Made by a program: the position numbers and the translations under genes
Assembly: GCA_046349775.1 (NCBI GenBank)
Contig: JAXMBS010000055.1
Location: 1-37,227 of the forward strand
Direction: 5' to 3'
DNA from: JAEUIG01 sp046349775
GTDB taxonomy: Bacteria > Planctomycetota > Planctomycetia > Planctomycetales > Planctomycetaceae
DNA: 37,227 bases
Shown: piece by piece, positions 1-8,056 of the stretch
Layout: each line of letters starts with the position of its first letter
Position numbering within the stretch: position 1 is the first letter of the stretch
The notes under the pieces: generated by a model
The model's input: only the letters and a program-made list of their open reading frames with translations
Told to the model about the DNA's origin: nothing
Databases searched by the model: none

Positions 1-1
1 G

Positions 2-1270
2 ACCAGCCCGCAACAGGCGGAACGGGAGCAACGGGAAGCGGCGCAAGCGGAACAAATCGACCAGTGGGACTGCGAGCGCGCACAGGCGGAGGAGCGCCAA
101 GCCGAGACGGACAAGAAACTCGCGGACGAATCCCTACCGCAGGACCAGCGCGCGGCGCTCACCACCCAGCGCGATGCCGACAAAGCCCTCATCGGGAGGC
201 TGAACCGCGACCTCGAGCACGCCAGGTTCTTCGCATCGAGCATTCCGAGAGTGCACGGCGTACGCGACATTGAGTCGCCCGGCGACATGCGGATCACCAT
301 CCGCGGGAATCCGCGCGCACTGGGGAATGCGGTTCCGCGCGGTTTCCTGCGCGTTGTTTCGGATGCACATCCGGAAATTCCTGAGGGAGAAAGCGGACGC
401 CGCGAACTCGCTGACTGGATCGCGGACCCGCACAATCCGCTGACCGCGCGAGTAACCGTCAATCGCGTCTGGCAGAAGTTGTTCGGCGAGGGGCTCGTCC
501 GCTCGGTCGATTACTTCGGATTGCCTGGAGAAAGACCATCGCACCCGGAGCTGCTCGATCACCTGGCGATTCGGTTCACTGGCGACGGCTGGTCCCTGAA
601 GCAATTGATCCGCTCAATCGTGCTCAGCCGAGCCTATCGGCTGTCGAGCGAGCACAACGCCACGAATCACGGCGTCGATCCGGACAACCGTCTGCTGTGG
701 CGGATGAACCGCGTTCGACTCGACGCCGAGGCGTTGCGGGACTCGATGCTGTTTGTCAGCGGACAACTGCGTCCGTCGGTCGGTGGTCCTGCCATGCCGT
801 TGGAATTTGCAGAAAACGTCGGCGGTCTCGACCCGAAGGACGTCAACCCGCCGAGCTTCCGGCTCAGCAAATGGCGACCAGAGCAGGAGTTCCAGCGTAC
901 GATTTACCTGCCGGTGATTCGGAGTTCGGGGCAGCCCGGCCCCGCAGAAGTGCGCAATGTGTTTGATTTCCCACAGCCTTCGACCTTCAACGGCCAGCGA
1001 TCGATCACGGCAGTTCCGACGCAGGCGTTGTTCCTGATGAACAGTCCCGTTGTGAAACGGCATTCCGCCGCGCTGGCGGCACGAATCCAGGAAGAACAGC
1101 CGGACGACAGGCAGCGTCTGGAATTGCTCTGGCTGACGCTGCTCAACCGACCGATTACCGGATCCGAGCAGTCCGCGGCAACGGGATTTCTGAATGCCGG
1201 CGGCGAGAACAAGTGGACCGAATTGTGCCATGCACTGCTCGCATCCAATGAATTTCTGATGAGACTGTGA
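2..1270 (+). CDS. DUF1553/PSD1 domain protein, 3' part (5' end outside window)
   Basis: The reading frame is open from the first bases of the window to the TGA at 1268-1270, so the gene starts upstream; the Met at 251 is internal. The first ~60 visible residues are rich in Glu, Gln, Arg and Ala and look like a charged, coiled-coil-like stretch. After them comes the classic PSD1 (DUF1553) core, with ADPHNPLTARVTVNRVWQ, a GLPGERPSHPELLDHLA stretch and the C-terminal AVPTQALFLMN region. This family is greatly expanded in planctomycetes, usually exported, often carries DUF1549 or cytochrome-c-like domains upstream, and is almost always followed by a DUF1501 gene, as here. Its biochemical role is not established; a link to polysaccharide degradation has been suggested from genome context. 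The next gene begins within 2 nt of the stop, so the two are probably co-transcribed. Confidence 0.93.
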   Translation, partial: TSPQQAEREQREAAQAEQIDQWDCERAQAEERQAETDKKLADESLPQDQRAALTTQRDADKALIGRLNRDLEHARFFASSIPRVHGVRDIESPGDMRITIRGNPRALGNAVPRGFLRVVSDAHPEIPEGESGRRELADWIADPHNPLTARVTVNRVWQKLFGEGLVRSVDYFGLPGERPSHPELLDHLAIRFTGDGWSLKQLIRSIVLSRAYRLSSEHNATNHGVDPDNRLLWRMNRVRLDAEALRDSMLFVSGQLRPSVGGPAMPLEFAENVGGLDPKDVNPPSFRLSKWRPEQEFQRTIYLPVIRSSGQPGPAEVRNVFDFPQPSTFNGQRSITAVPTQALFLMNSPVVKRHSAALAARIQEEQPDDRQRLELLWLTLLNRPITGSEQSAATGFLNAGGENKWTELCHALLASNEFLMRL

Positions 1271-1272
1271 CC

Positions 1273-2685
1273 ATGCAGACGCAGTTCCTTTCGCGACGAG
1301 CATTGCTGCGGACGACCGCCTGCGGCTTCGGCGGACTGGCATTGAACGGCATGACGGCCGGCGTGGCCCGCGCCGCGAGTTCCGTCGCCGAACGTGCGCC
1401 GCACTTTTCGCCGCGGGCCAAACGCGTCATCTTCGTCTTTCTGGCCGGCGGCCCTTCGCAGGCGGACCTGTTCGCGCCGAAGGACTACATCACCGCGCAT
1501 CACGGCCAGGCGATCGAGCCCCCCGTCAAAGACGACGGCCAGGTTCGCGTCGGCATCGCTCAGTTCCTGCCCATGGCGCCCGTCGCGCCGGTGCGCCCCC
1601 GGGGTGAATCCGGCATGCTGGTTTCTGATCTGCTGCCCGATCTGAGCGGCATGGTCGACGACCTGTGCCTGCTCCGCGCAGTGGTGGCCGACAACAAAGC
1701 TCACTTTCCGGCCACACTGCAATTTCACACCGGGCACATTGCCGAAGCGCGGCCCTCGATGGGCTCGTGGATCAGCTACGGACTCGGCACGGAGAACGAC
1801 AACCTCCCGAGCTTTGTCACGATCCATCCCCCCGAGGATGTGCGCACATACGGCGCCTCATTTCTGCCGGCATTTCATCAGGGAACGCCGCTGCGGGTGC
1901 CGCACGGCGAGAACGAACTGGCCATTGCGAACCTCCGCGACGTCGACACCGACCCGGCTGCCCAGCGTCGCCGCCTGGACTTCCTGCAGGGCGTCAATCA
2001 GCGCTTGCTGGACCGCGTCACGGTCGACTCACAGATGGAGGGAATCATCGAGTCGTTTGAGCTCGCGTTTCGCATGCAGACCGAGGCGCCGCAGTGGATC
2101 GATATTTCCCGGGAGTCGCCGGCGACGCTCAAGATGTACGGCATCGGCGACGGACCGACGGACCAGCACGGCCGGGCCTGCCTGATGGCCCGCCGGATGA
2201 GCGAAGCCGGGGTCCGTTTCGTACAGGTGACGATTCCCGGCTGGGACCATCACGGCGACATTCACAACAGTCTCAGAAGTTCGTGCGCCGGCGCCGACAG
2301 GCCGATCGCCGGCTTGATCTGCGACCTGAAGCAGCGCGGCCTGCTCGACGAAACGCTCGTGATGGTTTCCGGCGAGTTCGGCCGCACCTACTGGAGCCAG
2401 GATCTGTCCGGGACCAGCCCCATCATCAAGCACGGCCGCGAACACCAGGAAGAAAGCTTCTGCACGTTGCTGGCGGGCGGAGGCATTAAGCCAGGCTGTG
2501 TTTACGGAGAGACCGACGACTTCGGCTACAAGCCCGTTGAGGGACGCGTGCACCTTCACGATTTACATGCCACGATCCTGCACTTGCTCGGCGTCGACCA
2601 CAAACGGCTGACATTCCCTCACAATGGCCGCGATTTCCGACTGACCGACGTCTTCGGCAATGTCGTCGAAGATTTCCTGGCGTGA
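1273..2685 (+). CDS. DUF1501 family protein with Tat-type signal
   Basis: A protein of 470 aa from ATG 1273; an in-frame GTG at 1267 overlaps the previous stop and is a less likely start. The N-terminus contains SRRALLRTTACGFGGLAL, a twin-arginine motif followed by a hydrophobic stretch and an Ala-rich cleavage region, so export by Tat is expected. The body matches DUF1501, which is distantly related to sulfatases and alkaline phosphatases: FLAGGPSQADLFAPK near the N-terminus, VMVSGEFGRTYW in the middle, and a C-terminal HDLHATILHLLGVDH. It pairs with the DUF1553 gene immediately upstream, an arrangement typical of planctomycetes. The substrate is unknown. The gene is full length and runs convergently into the CBS-domain gene. 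Confidence 0.93.
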   Translation: MQTQFLSRRALLRTTACGFGGLALNGMTAGVARAASSVAERAPHFSPRAKRVIFVFLAGGPSQADLFAPKDYITAHHGQAIEPPVKDDGQVRVGIAQFLPMAPVAPVRPRGESGMLVSDLLPDLSGMVDDLCLLRAVVADNKAHFPATLQFHTGHIAEARPSMGSWISYGLGTENDNLPSFVTIHPPEDVRTYGASFLPAFHQGTPLRVPHGENELAIANLRDVDTDPAAQRRRLDFLQGVNQRLLDRVTVDSQMEGIIESFELAFRMQTEAPQWIDISRESPATLKMYGIGDGPTDQHGRACLMARRMSEAGVRFVQVTIPGWDHHGDIHNSLRSSCAGADRPIAGLICDLKQRGLLDETLVMVSGEFGRTYWSQDLSGTSPIIKHGREHQEESFCTLLAGGGIKPGCVYGETDDFGYKPVEGRVHLHDLHATILHLLGVDHKRLTFPHNGRDFRLTDVFGNVVEDFLA

Positions 2686-2686
2686 T

Positions 2687-2707
2687 TGCAGCCGGCGGCC
2701 TGCTGCA
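2687..2707. terminator. Possible weak hairpin between convergent genes
   Basis: TGCAGC (2687-2692) and GCTGCA (2702-2707) form a 6-bp inverted repeat with a 9-nt loop, starting 1 nt after the DUF1501 stop and lying in the 57-bp gap before the convergent CBS gene. There is no T-run on either side, so its role as a terminator is only a guess. Confidence 0.2.
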
Positions 2708-2742
2708 GACCCCGAGGCCGAACAGCGTGCGGCCCGACAGCG

Positions 2743-3279
2743 CTAATCGTTCTGGCCGAGTCCAGCCGTGTCGCGCGCGGCGCCGGCGAGGGCCGCCAGG
2801 ACGTCCGTACTGCTGACGACGCCGCACAGGCGGTCCTGGTCGGCAGCGACGAGGACGCGGTGGATGTGGCTGTCAACCATGAGTTGAGCCAACTCCCCGA
2901 GCGGGGTCGCAGGATCGACGGCAATGGGCGGGCTCCGCATGTAGTGCTGAATCTCCAACTCAGGCGAGTCGTCAATATCGATCATCTCGCCCCAGGGCGC
3001 GATGAAGCCGCAGTGGCTCGCAGGTCCCTGCGGGCGGCGTTCGTCGTCACCCGCCCAGGTGACGAAGTCGTTCGACGAGAGGACTCCGAGGCAATGCCCG
3101 TGTTGATCGATCACAGGGGCGCCGCTGATATGGCTCCCCTGCAGCAGGCGGGCGGCCTCGCGGAGTGAGGTGTCGTGCGGGATGTTCAAGACCGGCGCGG
3201 TCATCAGATCGGCGGCGCACAGTCGCCAGAAACTGTCAGCGGTGACTCGGCGGGCGGTGGTCTGCGAGGCGATAGTCAT
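2743..3279 (-). CDS. Tandem CBS-domain protein at the end of the PHB operon
   Basis: A protein of 178 aa. I chose the ATG at 3279 because an AAGGAG lies 6 nt upstream; the frame is open further upstream without a ribosome site. Two CBS motifs are visible. CBS1 begins near residue 20 with ADLMTAPVLNIPHDTSLREA and ends in LGVLSSNDFV. CBS2 starts around IQHYMRSPPIAVDPATPLGE and ends in CGVVSSTDVLAAL. About 25 residues lie between them. CBS pairs (Bateman modules) commonly bind adenine nucleotides or SAM and regulate a partner protein. No catalytic or DNA-binding domain is attached here. The gene follows phaC by 20 nt on the same strand, so it is probably the last gene of the PHB operon and may sense energy charge for the pathway (inference). 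Confidence 0.9.
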   Translation of the reverse strand: MTIASQTTARRVTADSFWRLCAADLMTAPVLNIPHDTSLREAARLLQGSHISGAPVIDQHGHCLGVLSSNDFVTWAGDDERRPQGPASHCGFIAPWGEMIDIDDSPELEIQHYMRSPPIAVDPATPLGELAQLMVDSHIHRVLVAADQDRLCGVVSSTDVLAALAGAARDTAGLGQND

Positions 3280-3299
3280 GGGACACTCCTTCGGAGGCG

Positions 3300-4388
3300 C
3301 TACTGACTGCGGTCTGAGAGCCAACGTTCGATATGTGGCCAGGTGGTTTTCTCTGCTCCGCTGCCGGCCATCATGCCGATGTGACCGCCGCGGACGTGGA
3401 AAACTTCCTTGTCCTGACTGCCGACGCGCTCAATCGCTCCGAGCGATTGGCACGGCGGAGTGATGTGGTCGCCTTCGGCGATGATGTTCAGGAGGCTGGC
3501 CCGCACTCGTCGGAGGTCGACCGGTTCGCCGCGGAGCGTCAGCGACCCGGCCATCAGCCGGTTTTCCTTGTAAAACTCGTTGATCAGCTGGCGGTAGGCC
3601 GCGCCGGCCATCGGGATGGTGTCGCGGACCCAGGTATTCATCGCATGCCAGGATTCCACGACCTTGGGGTTGTCGATGTTGTCCCACAGATTCAGATAGG
3701 TGCCGACGTAGTTCTCGACCGGTTTGAGCGCTTTAGCGCCGTAGTCGATCATCTCGCCGGGAACGTTGCCAAACGTGTCGACGATGCGGTCGGCGTTGAA
3801 GGCCGGGTTGCTGGTCCAGCGGCTGAAGCCCCCCGTGGTCTTGTCGGCGAAGTCGAGCGGAGCGGTGAGCAGAATCAGGTTCTTCAGTCCGTCGTCGGGC
3901 CGGAGGGCGGCATACATCGAGCAGATCAGGGCACCCAGACACCAGCCGAGGAGACTGAACTCGTCGGAGCGCGTCACGGACTTGAGCTTGCGGACGGCGC
4001 GGGGCAGGTACTCCAGGGTGTAGTCGTCGAATTTCAGATGGCGATCTTCGTGCCCGGGAGCCCCCCAATCGAGGAGGAACACGTCGTAGCCGTGGCCGAG
4101 CATGTGTTCGACAAAGCTGTGTCCCGGCCGCAGATCGAGGACGTACGGTCGGTTCATGATCGCGAACACCAGCAGCAGCGGCACGCGGCGCTGCTTCTCG
4201 GGAGGGACTTGCGGCACGTAGCGGAAGAGCTTCGCCTTGTTGAGAGTCCAGACCAGCTGCTTGGGGGTCTGCGCGATCCTGGCGTCGGTGGTCAGCAGTT
4301 CGCGGAATTGCTGGAGATTGGCGGAAGCCTTTTGCAGCTCCTGGTACATCTCCGCGAGATCGGGGGCGAGCGAAGTGGAGGACGTCAT
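3300..4388 (-). CDS. phaC: Class III poly(3-hydroxyalkanoate) synthase, catalytic subunit PhaC
   Basis: A protein of 362 aa, the usual length for class III/IV PhaC (about 355-365) and far shorter than class I enzymes (~590). It polymerises (R)-3-hydroxyacyl-CoA at the surface of the PHB granule. The lipase-like box GWCLGA places the catalytic cysteine at C150. D307 (in AEGDHIT) and H336 (in RGGHIGMM) complete the triad, spaced as in the Allochromatium enzyme. The alpha/beta-hydrolase elements LDWGAPG and the Trp-rich C-terminus are also present. The ATG at 4388 overlaps the phaE stop by 4 nt (ATGA), which suggests translational coupling of the two synthase subunits. The class is supported by the short length and the adjacent PhaE-like gene. 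Confidence 0.95.
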   Translation of the reverse strand: MTSSTSLAPDLAEMYQELQKASANLQQFRELLTTDARIAQTPKQLVWTLNKAKLFRYVPQVPPEKQRRVPLLLVFAIMNRPYVLDLRPGHSFVEHMLGHGYDVFLLDWGAPGHEDRHLKFDDYTLEYLPRAVRKLKSVTRSDEFSLLGWCLGALICSMYAALRPDDGLKNLILLTAPLDFADKTTGGFSRWTSNPAFNADRIVDTFGNVPGEMIDYGAKALKPVENYVGTYLNLWDNIDNPKVVESWHAMNTWVRDTIPMAGAAYRQLINEFYKENRLMAGSLTLRGEPVDLRRVRASLLNIIAEGDHITPPCQSLGAIERVGSQDKEVFHVRGGHIGMMAGSGAEKTTWPHIERWLSDRSQ

Positions 4389-4780
4389 GGGGACTGATCT
4401 CCGGGAACAGCGACGCGCGAACGCGACTTGGAAGGCCGGGCAGGCTTGTCGGCCGCACGCTGGATGTTGTCCAGAAGCGCTTCGAGGTCGTCGAGCCGCA
4501 GTTCGATGTGCGTCAGCCGCTCGGCCAGGCTGCTGAATTCGTCGCGCGTCGGCAGATTCAGATTCTTGAGCGCCTGAGTAAACGTGGTCTCCAGTACCTC
4601 CCGGAAGGGCTGTGAGGACGCGAGCCAGGCGTCGAGCATGGCGCCGGTTGCCTGGGAGTAGGAGTCGGTGTGGACGAGCTGGACCATCAACTTGGACCAG
4701 GCGTCCAGGCCGGTCGTCCGCGCGTCCTTGAACACGCCGAAGGGGTCGAAGGGGTTGACGTCGTGATTATCCTGGCTCAT
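4385..4780 (-). CDS. phaE: PhaE-like subunit of class III PHA synthase (short form)
   Basis: A protein of 131 aa ending in the 4-nt overlap with phaC. Residues ~95-115 (LPTRDEFSSLAERLTHIELR followed by LDDLEALL) match the conserved C-terminal heptad-like region of PhaE/PhaR-type synthase subunits, a predicted helix that contacts PhaC. The N-terminal half (PFDPFGVFKDARTTGLDAWS) is helical and phasin-like. It is much shorter than the ~350-aa PhaE of Allochromatium, so this is a minimal form; a class IV PhaR-like subunit is the alternative. It is expected to be required for PhaC activity at granules. The tail is basic (PARPSKSRSR). The start at 4780 has only a weak AAAGGCAGG site upstream. The call rests on the motif plus its position directly before phaC. 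Confidence 0.82.
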   Translation of the reverse strand: MSQDNHDVNPFDPFGVFKDARTTGLDAWSKLMVQLVHTDSYSQATGAMLDAWLASSQPFREVLETTFTQALKNLNLPTRDEFSSLAERLTHIELRLDDLEALLDNIQRAADKPARPSKSRSRVAVPGDQSP

Positions 4781-4814
4781 GGGCCTGCCTTTCGCGACGG
4801 CGGCTGGCCGCCGC

Positions 4815-5558
4815 CTACATGAACATGCCGCCGTTGACGTTGATCTGCGCGCCGGTGATGTAATCCCCCTCCGCCACGAGGAAGATGACGGCGCGGGCGA
4901 TCTCCTCGGGCTGGGCGTACCGGTTGAGCGGAATCCGTCCGTGGATCTGGGCCTGCAGGTGGGCGGGCACCTTGGCCACCATGTCGGTTTCCGTGAAGCC
5001 GGGGGCGACGACGTTCACCGTGATGTTCGAGCGGGCGAGTTCGAGGGCTGCCGTCCTGGTGAACGCGATGACGCCCCCTTTGCTGGCGCTGTAGTTGGCC
5101 TGGCCGACGGCGCCCGTCTGCCCGTTGATCGAACTGATGTTCACGATCCGGCCGTAGCTCTGGGCCGTCATGATCGGGATCGCGGCCGACGTGCAGTAGA
5201 ACACCGCGGTCAGGTTGGTCTGCAGGACCTCGTGCCAGTCGTCATCGGTCATTTTGACGAGCATCTTGTCCCGGGTGATGCCGGCGTTGTTGACGAGGAT
5301 GTCCAAGTGCCCGAACTCGTGAGCGACGTGCGCGACCATCCCGCGGGCATCCTGCGAGTTGCTCAAGTCGGCTTTGGCCAAGAGGCACGTGCCCCCCTCA
5401 CCAATGATTGCACGGGCCACTTCCTGGGCCCGTTCTTCGCTGTGCTGGTAATTGATGGCGACCTTGGCGCCTTCGCGCGCCAGTTCGATCGCGATCGCGC
5501 GGCCGATGCCGCGCGAGCCGCCCGTGACGAGTGCAGTCTTGCCGTCGAGACGCCCCAT
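4815..5558 (-). CDS. phaB: Acetoacetyl-CoA reductase PhaB (FabG-like SDR)
   Basis: A protein of 247 aa from ATG 5558, which has AGGAG 8 nt upstream; a GTG 9 nt earlier is in frame but sits too close to that site. It is a classical short-chain dehydrogenase. The nucleotide-binding TGGSRGIG is at residues ~12-19 and NNAG at ~90-93. The catalytic set is N115, S142, Y156 and K160 (NYSASKGG), and the C-terminus is YITGAQINVNGGMFM. In the PHB pathway it reduces acetoacetyl-CoA to (R)-3-hydroxybutyryl-CoA, usually with NADPH. FabG of fatty acid synthesis has the same fold. The PhaB assignment follows from its place between phaA and phaE-phaC, from the YITGAQINVNGGM ending typical of PhaB, and from the lack of other fatty-acid genes nearby. 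Confidence 0.93.
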   Translation of the reverse strand: MGRLDGKTALVTGGSRGIGRAIAIELAREGAKVAINYQHSEERAQEVARAIIGEGGTCLLAKADLSNSQDARGMVAHVAHEFGHLDILVNNAGITRDKMLVKMTDDDWHEVLQTNLTAVFYCTSAAIPIMTAQSYGRIVNISSINGQTGAVGQANYSASKGGVIAFTRTAALELARSNITVNVVAPGFTETDMVAKVPAHLQAQIHGRIPLNRYAQPEEIARAVIFLVAEGDYITGAQINVNGGMFM

Positions 5559-5612
5559 GAATGGCACTCCTGAACTGAGATGCTCTGCGGACTTCCGCGG
5601 GTTGACGTTCCG

Positions 5613-6806
5613 TTAGGTTGAAATCCGTTCAAAGATCGCGGCGATCCCTTGTCCGCCGCCGATGCACATCGTCACGAGGGCGCGACGGCCGCCCGTCCGG
5701 GCGAGCTCATACAGGGCTTTGATCACCAGGATGCAGCCGGTGGCCCCGATCGGATGGCCCAGAGAAATGCCGCTGCCGTTGGGATTCGTCCGCTCCGGCG
5801 GCAGTTCCAGGCAGCGGGCGACGGCCAGCGCCTGTACGGCGAACGCCTCGTTCACTTCGAAGACGTCGATGTCGTTGACCGTCAGTCCGGCTTTCTTCAG
5901 CACCGCCTGGCTCGCTGGAACCGGTCCAATGCCCATGATCTTCGGATCGACGCCGGAGATGTGGTAGGCCACCAGCCGGCCCATCGGTCTGAGGCCGCGT
6001 TGCTCGGCCGCGTGGCGTTCCATCAGGACGACGGCCGCGGCCGCATCGTTGATGGCCGAGGCGTTGCCCGCCGTCACACTCCCCTGGGGGTCGAAGACGG
6101 GCTTCAGCCGTCCCAGTTTTTCCGGCGAGCTGTCCCGCCGGACGGACTCGTCGTTCTCGAACGGTACGGTCTCCCCCTTCACCTTGATCGGGACGGGGAC
6201 GATCTGGGCCCGGAAATACCCTTTGTCGATCGCAGTGGCGGCGCGGTGGTGGCTCTCCGCCGCGAGGCGATCCTGATCTTCGCGCGAGATGTTGTATTTC
6301 CTGGCCACGTTCTCGGCGGTGACCCCCATGTGGCAATCGTCGAACGGGTCGGTGAGCGCGCCGACCATCATGTCGATCATGGCGGCATCGTTCATGCGGG
6401 CCCCCCACCGCATCGCCGGGACGGCGTACGGACTGCGGCTCATGCTCTCGGCACCCCCGGCCACGGCGACGTCCGTATCGCCGAGGAGGATCGACTGCGA
6501 AGCCGAGACGATCGCCTGCAGACCGCTGCCGCACAGGCGGTTCAGCGTCAACGCAGGGGCCTCGACCGGCAGGCCGCCTTTGACACCCGCGACCCGCGCC
6601 AAGTAATGGTCGTGCGGGTCGGTATGGATCACATTCCCGAACACGACCTGGCCGACTTCCTGCGGGTCGATCTCGGCGCGACCGACCACCTCGCGGACAC
6701 AGAGGGCGGCCAGTTCGCTGGGGGGCATATCTTTCAAGCTGCCGCCGTATCCGCCGATCGCCGTCCGCACGCCGCTCACAACCACGACTTCCCGATTGCT
6801 CTTCAT
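5613..6806 (-). CDS. phaA: Acetyl-CoA acetyltransferase (beta-ketothiolase) PhaA
   Basis: A protein of 397 aa from ATG 6806; the longer open frame upstream is not conserved in character. It condenses two acetyl-CoA to acetoacetyl-CoA, the first step of PHB synthesis. The active-site residues are visible: C92 in LNRLCGSGLQAI, H351 in SLGHPIGATG and C381 in TMCIGGGQG, each shifted by three from the Zoogloea thiolase numbering. The N-terminal VVVVSGVRTAIGGYGGSL and NEAFAVQALA signatures are also present. A GAGGT lies 6 nt before the start. The gene is followed after 54 nt by phaB. The 382-bp gap upstream of it contains palindromes and may hold its own promoter. Confidence 0.95.
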   Translation of the reverse strand: MKSNREVVVVSGVRTAIGGYGGSLKDMPPSELAALCVREVVGRAEIDPQEVGQVVFGNVIHTDPHDHYLARVAGVKGGLPVEAPALTLNRLCGSGLQAIVSASQSILLGDTDVAVAGGAESMSRSPYAVPAMRWGARMNDAAMIDMMVGALTDPFDDCHMGVTAENVARKYNISREDQDRLAAESHHRAATAIDKGYFRAQIVPVPIKVKGETVPFENDESVRRDSSPEKLGRLKPVFDPQGSVTAGNASAINDAAAAVVLMERHAAEQRGLRPMGRLVAYHISGVDPKIMGIGPVPASQAVLKKAGLTVNDIDVFEVNEAFAVQALAVARCLELPPERTNPNGSGISLGHPIGATGCILVIKALYELARTGGRRALVTMCIGGGQGIAAIFERIST

Positions 6807-6998
6807 GGTCGACCTCATTGGTGCCGAGGTATCGCGGAAACGCCAGTGTTTCGCCGACGAAGACGCACAATTTGTGCCATCACAGCACGAGCGAGACAAA
6901 CGCCCGGTTTTGTTGCCGAAAGCGAGACTTCATGCCTGTCTTCCGAGCTGAACGGCAGCGCCCGGAACCGAAAGATGGCGGGGAATTCCACAGAGGAT

Positions 6999-7012
6999 GT
7001 GCGAATTCGCAC
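6999..7012. promoter_or_regulatory. Perfect palindrome upstream of phaA, possible operator
   Basis: GTGCGAATTCGCAC is a perfect 14-bp palindrome about 190 bp upstream of the phaA start. Symmetry of this length is the usual form of a dimeric-repressor site. The binding protein is unknown; the motif is not the CTGC-N4-GCAG type seen near phaR. Confidence 0.35.
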
Positions 7013-7130
7013 GAACATGTCGCACGAGCGCGCGCCCTGGTGTGCGGTGATGGAATAGGAGGTTCAGACGTGAAGCCGACTTTGGCCAAAGCGGTCGTGC
7101 GACGTCCCTTCGTCGGAGTCCGTTCCCCAA

Positions 7131-7158
7131 ACGCGGCGTTCAGGGAGCAACGCCGCGT
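7131..7158 (-). terminator. Strong hairpin after the SDR gene
   Basis: ACGCGGCGTT (7131-7140) and AACGCCGCGT (7149-7158) form a perfect 10-bp stem with an 8-nt loop, 30 nt after the stop of the minus-strand SDR gene at 7189. No long U-run follows on the minus strand, so it may terminate weakly or stabilise the 3' end. Confidence 0.45.
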
Positions 7159-7188
7159 GGCCGTTCGCCGGTGGGCGGCCGGCTCCGT

Positions 7189-8004
7189 TCAGGCGGGCGG
7201 ATGCCACCCGGCGTCGGCCCACAGTTCGCCGCTGACCGCCGAGTTCGAGATCATGAAGCAGATCGCGTCGGCGATCTCTTCCGGTCGAATCAGGCGTCGG
7301 AGCTGCGTGTAGGGGAGGACATTCTTGGCGATATGCTCTTCACCCAGCGCCCGGACCATCGAAGTGTCTGTGAACCCCGGATGAATGACGCCGCAGCGCA
7401 CGCCATGAAAGATCGCCTCCTTCGAGAGGGTCGACGCGGCGCCTTCCAGTCCGGCTTTGCTGACGGCGTAGGAAATCTGGCCTTTGTTCCCCTGCGACGA
7501 GACCGATCCGACAAAGATGACGGTGCCCTGGATCTCTTCGGCCGGTTCCCAGCGGCCCAGACCTCGGCGCCAACGGTCCTCGGCAATGCGCGCGACGAGC
7601 TCCAGTCCCCAATAGACGGGAGCGACAAGGTTGACGTCCAGCACTTCCCGAAAAGTCTCGAGCGCATAAATGCTGGTCTTGCCCGTAGCTTTGTCCGTTT
7701 TGACGGACAGGGCATCGCGGGTGATGCCGGCTGCCGGCACCAGAATGTTCAGACTGCCGTAACGCGCGGTCACTTCATGGCACACCCGTGCGCGGAATTC
7801 CGCGTCGGTCGCCTCGCCGACCTTCGGTTCGGCGACGTCCCGGCCCACGGCCGCGTTAATGCCCTGAGCGACCTCGACGACGCGTTCACTGCGATCGACG
7901 AGGATCACAGCACGAGCCCGGCGGACCGCCAACTCTCGCGCCGTTGCGGTACCGATGCCGCCGGCCGCACCGGTCACGATCGCTACTTTGTCTTCGATGC
8001 GCAT
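7189..8004 (-). CDS. Short-chain dehydrogenase/reductase in the PHB locus
   Basis: A protein of 271 aa from ATG 8004, preceded by a GGGAG 8 nt upstream. It has an SDR Rossmann fold: TGAAGGIG at residues ~11-18, catalytic N125, S169/S170 (VGSVSS), Y179 and K183 (SYAVSKAG), and a late PEEIADAICFMIS region. Two departures from classical FabG/PhaB are visible. The structural NNAG is VPAAG (residues ~89-93), and there is an insertion around VKTDKATGKTSIYALETF before the helix with N125. It lies between the phasin-like gene and phaA, so a second 3-ketoacyl-CoA or 3-hydroxybutyrate-type activity tied to PHB turnover is plausible. Substrate and cofactor cannot be read from the sequence. Confidence 0.88.
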   Translation of the reverse strand: MRIEDKVAIVTGAAGGIGTATARELAVRRARAVILVDRSERVVEVAQGINAAVGRDVAEPKVGEATDAEFRARVCHEVTARYGSLNILVPAAGITRDALSVKTDKATGKTSIYALETFREVLDVNLVAPVYWGLELVARIAEDRWRRGLGRWEPAEEIQGTVIFVGSVSSQGNKGQISYAVSKAGLEGAASTLSKEAIFHGVRCGVIHPGFTDTSMVRALGEEHIAKNVLPYTQLRRLIRPEEIADAICFMISNSAVSGELWADAGWHPPA

Positions 8005-8056
8005 CTCTGCAACTCCCTTCCTGGAAATCGAGACGACCACAACACCACAGGCATAG

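Larger units (their letters stand above)
6807..7188. other. Intergenic region upstream of phaA with palindromes
   Basis: A 382-bp gap between the SDR gene and phaA, both on the minus strand. It contains a 14-bp perfect palindrome (6999-7012), a 12-bp palindrome CTTTGGCCAAAG (7080-7091) and a 10-bp-stem hairpin (7131-7158). I see no convincing gene. The arrangement fits termination after the SDR gene followed by a separate, regulated phaA promoter. Confidence 0.4.

Noticed and set aside
4799..4812. GGCGGC/GCCGCC inverted repeat between phaB and phaE
   Set aside because: The loop would be 2 nt and the sequence is simple GC repetition; unlikely to be a functional terminator inside the operon.
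5649..7058. 469-aa plus-strand ORF opposite phaA
   Set aside because: Shadow frame of thiolase, Arg/His-rich with no recognisable fold; it also runs through the intergenic palindromes.
7070..7312. Plus-strand GTG ORF with a perfect AGGAGG (7057-7062) upstream
   Set aside because: The ribosome site is striking, but the ORF is antisense to the end of the SDR gene and its protein looks random and basic. Kept only as a curiosity.
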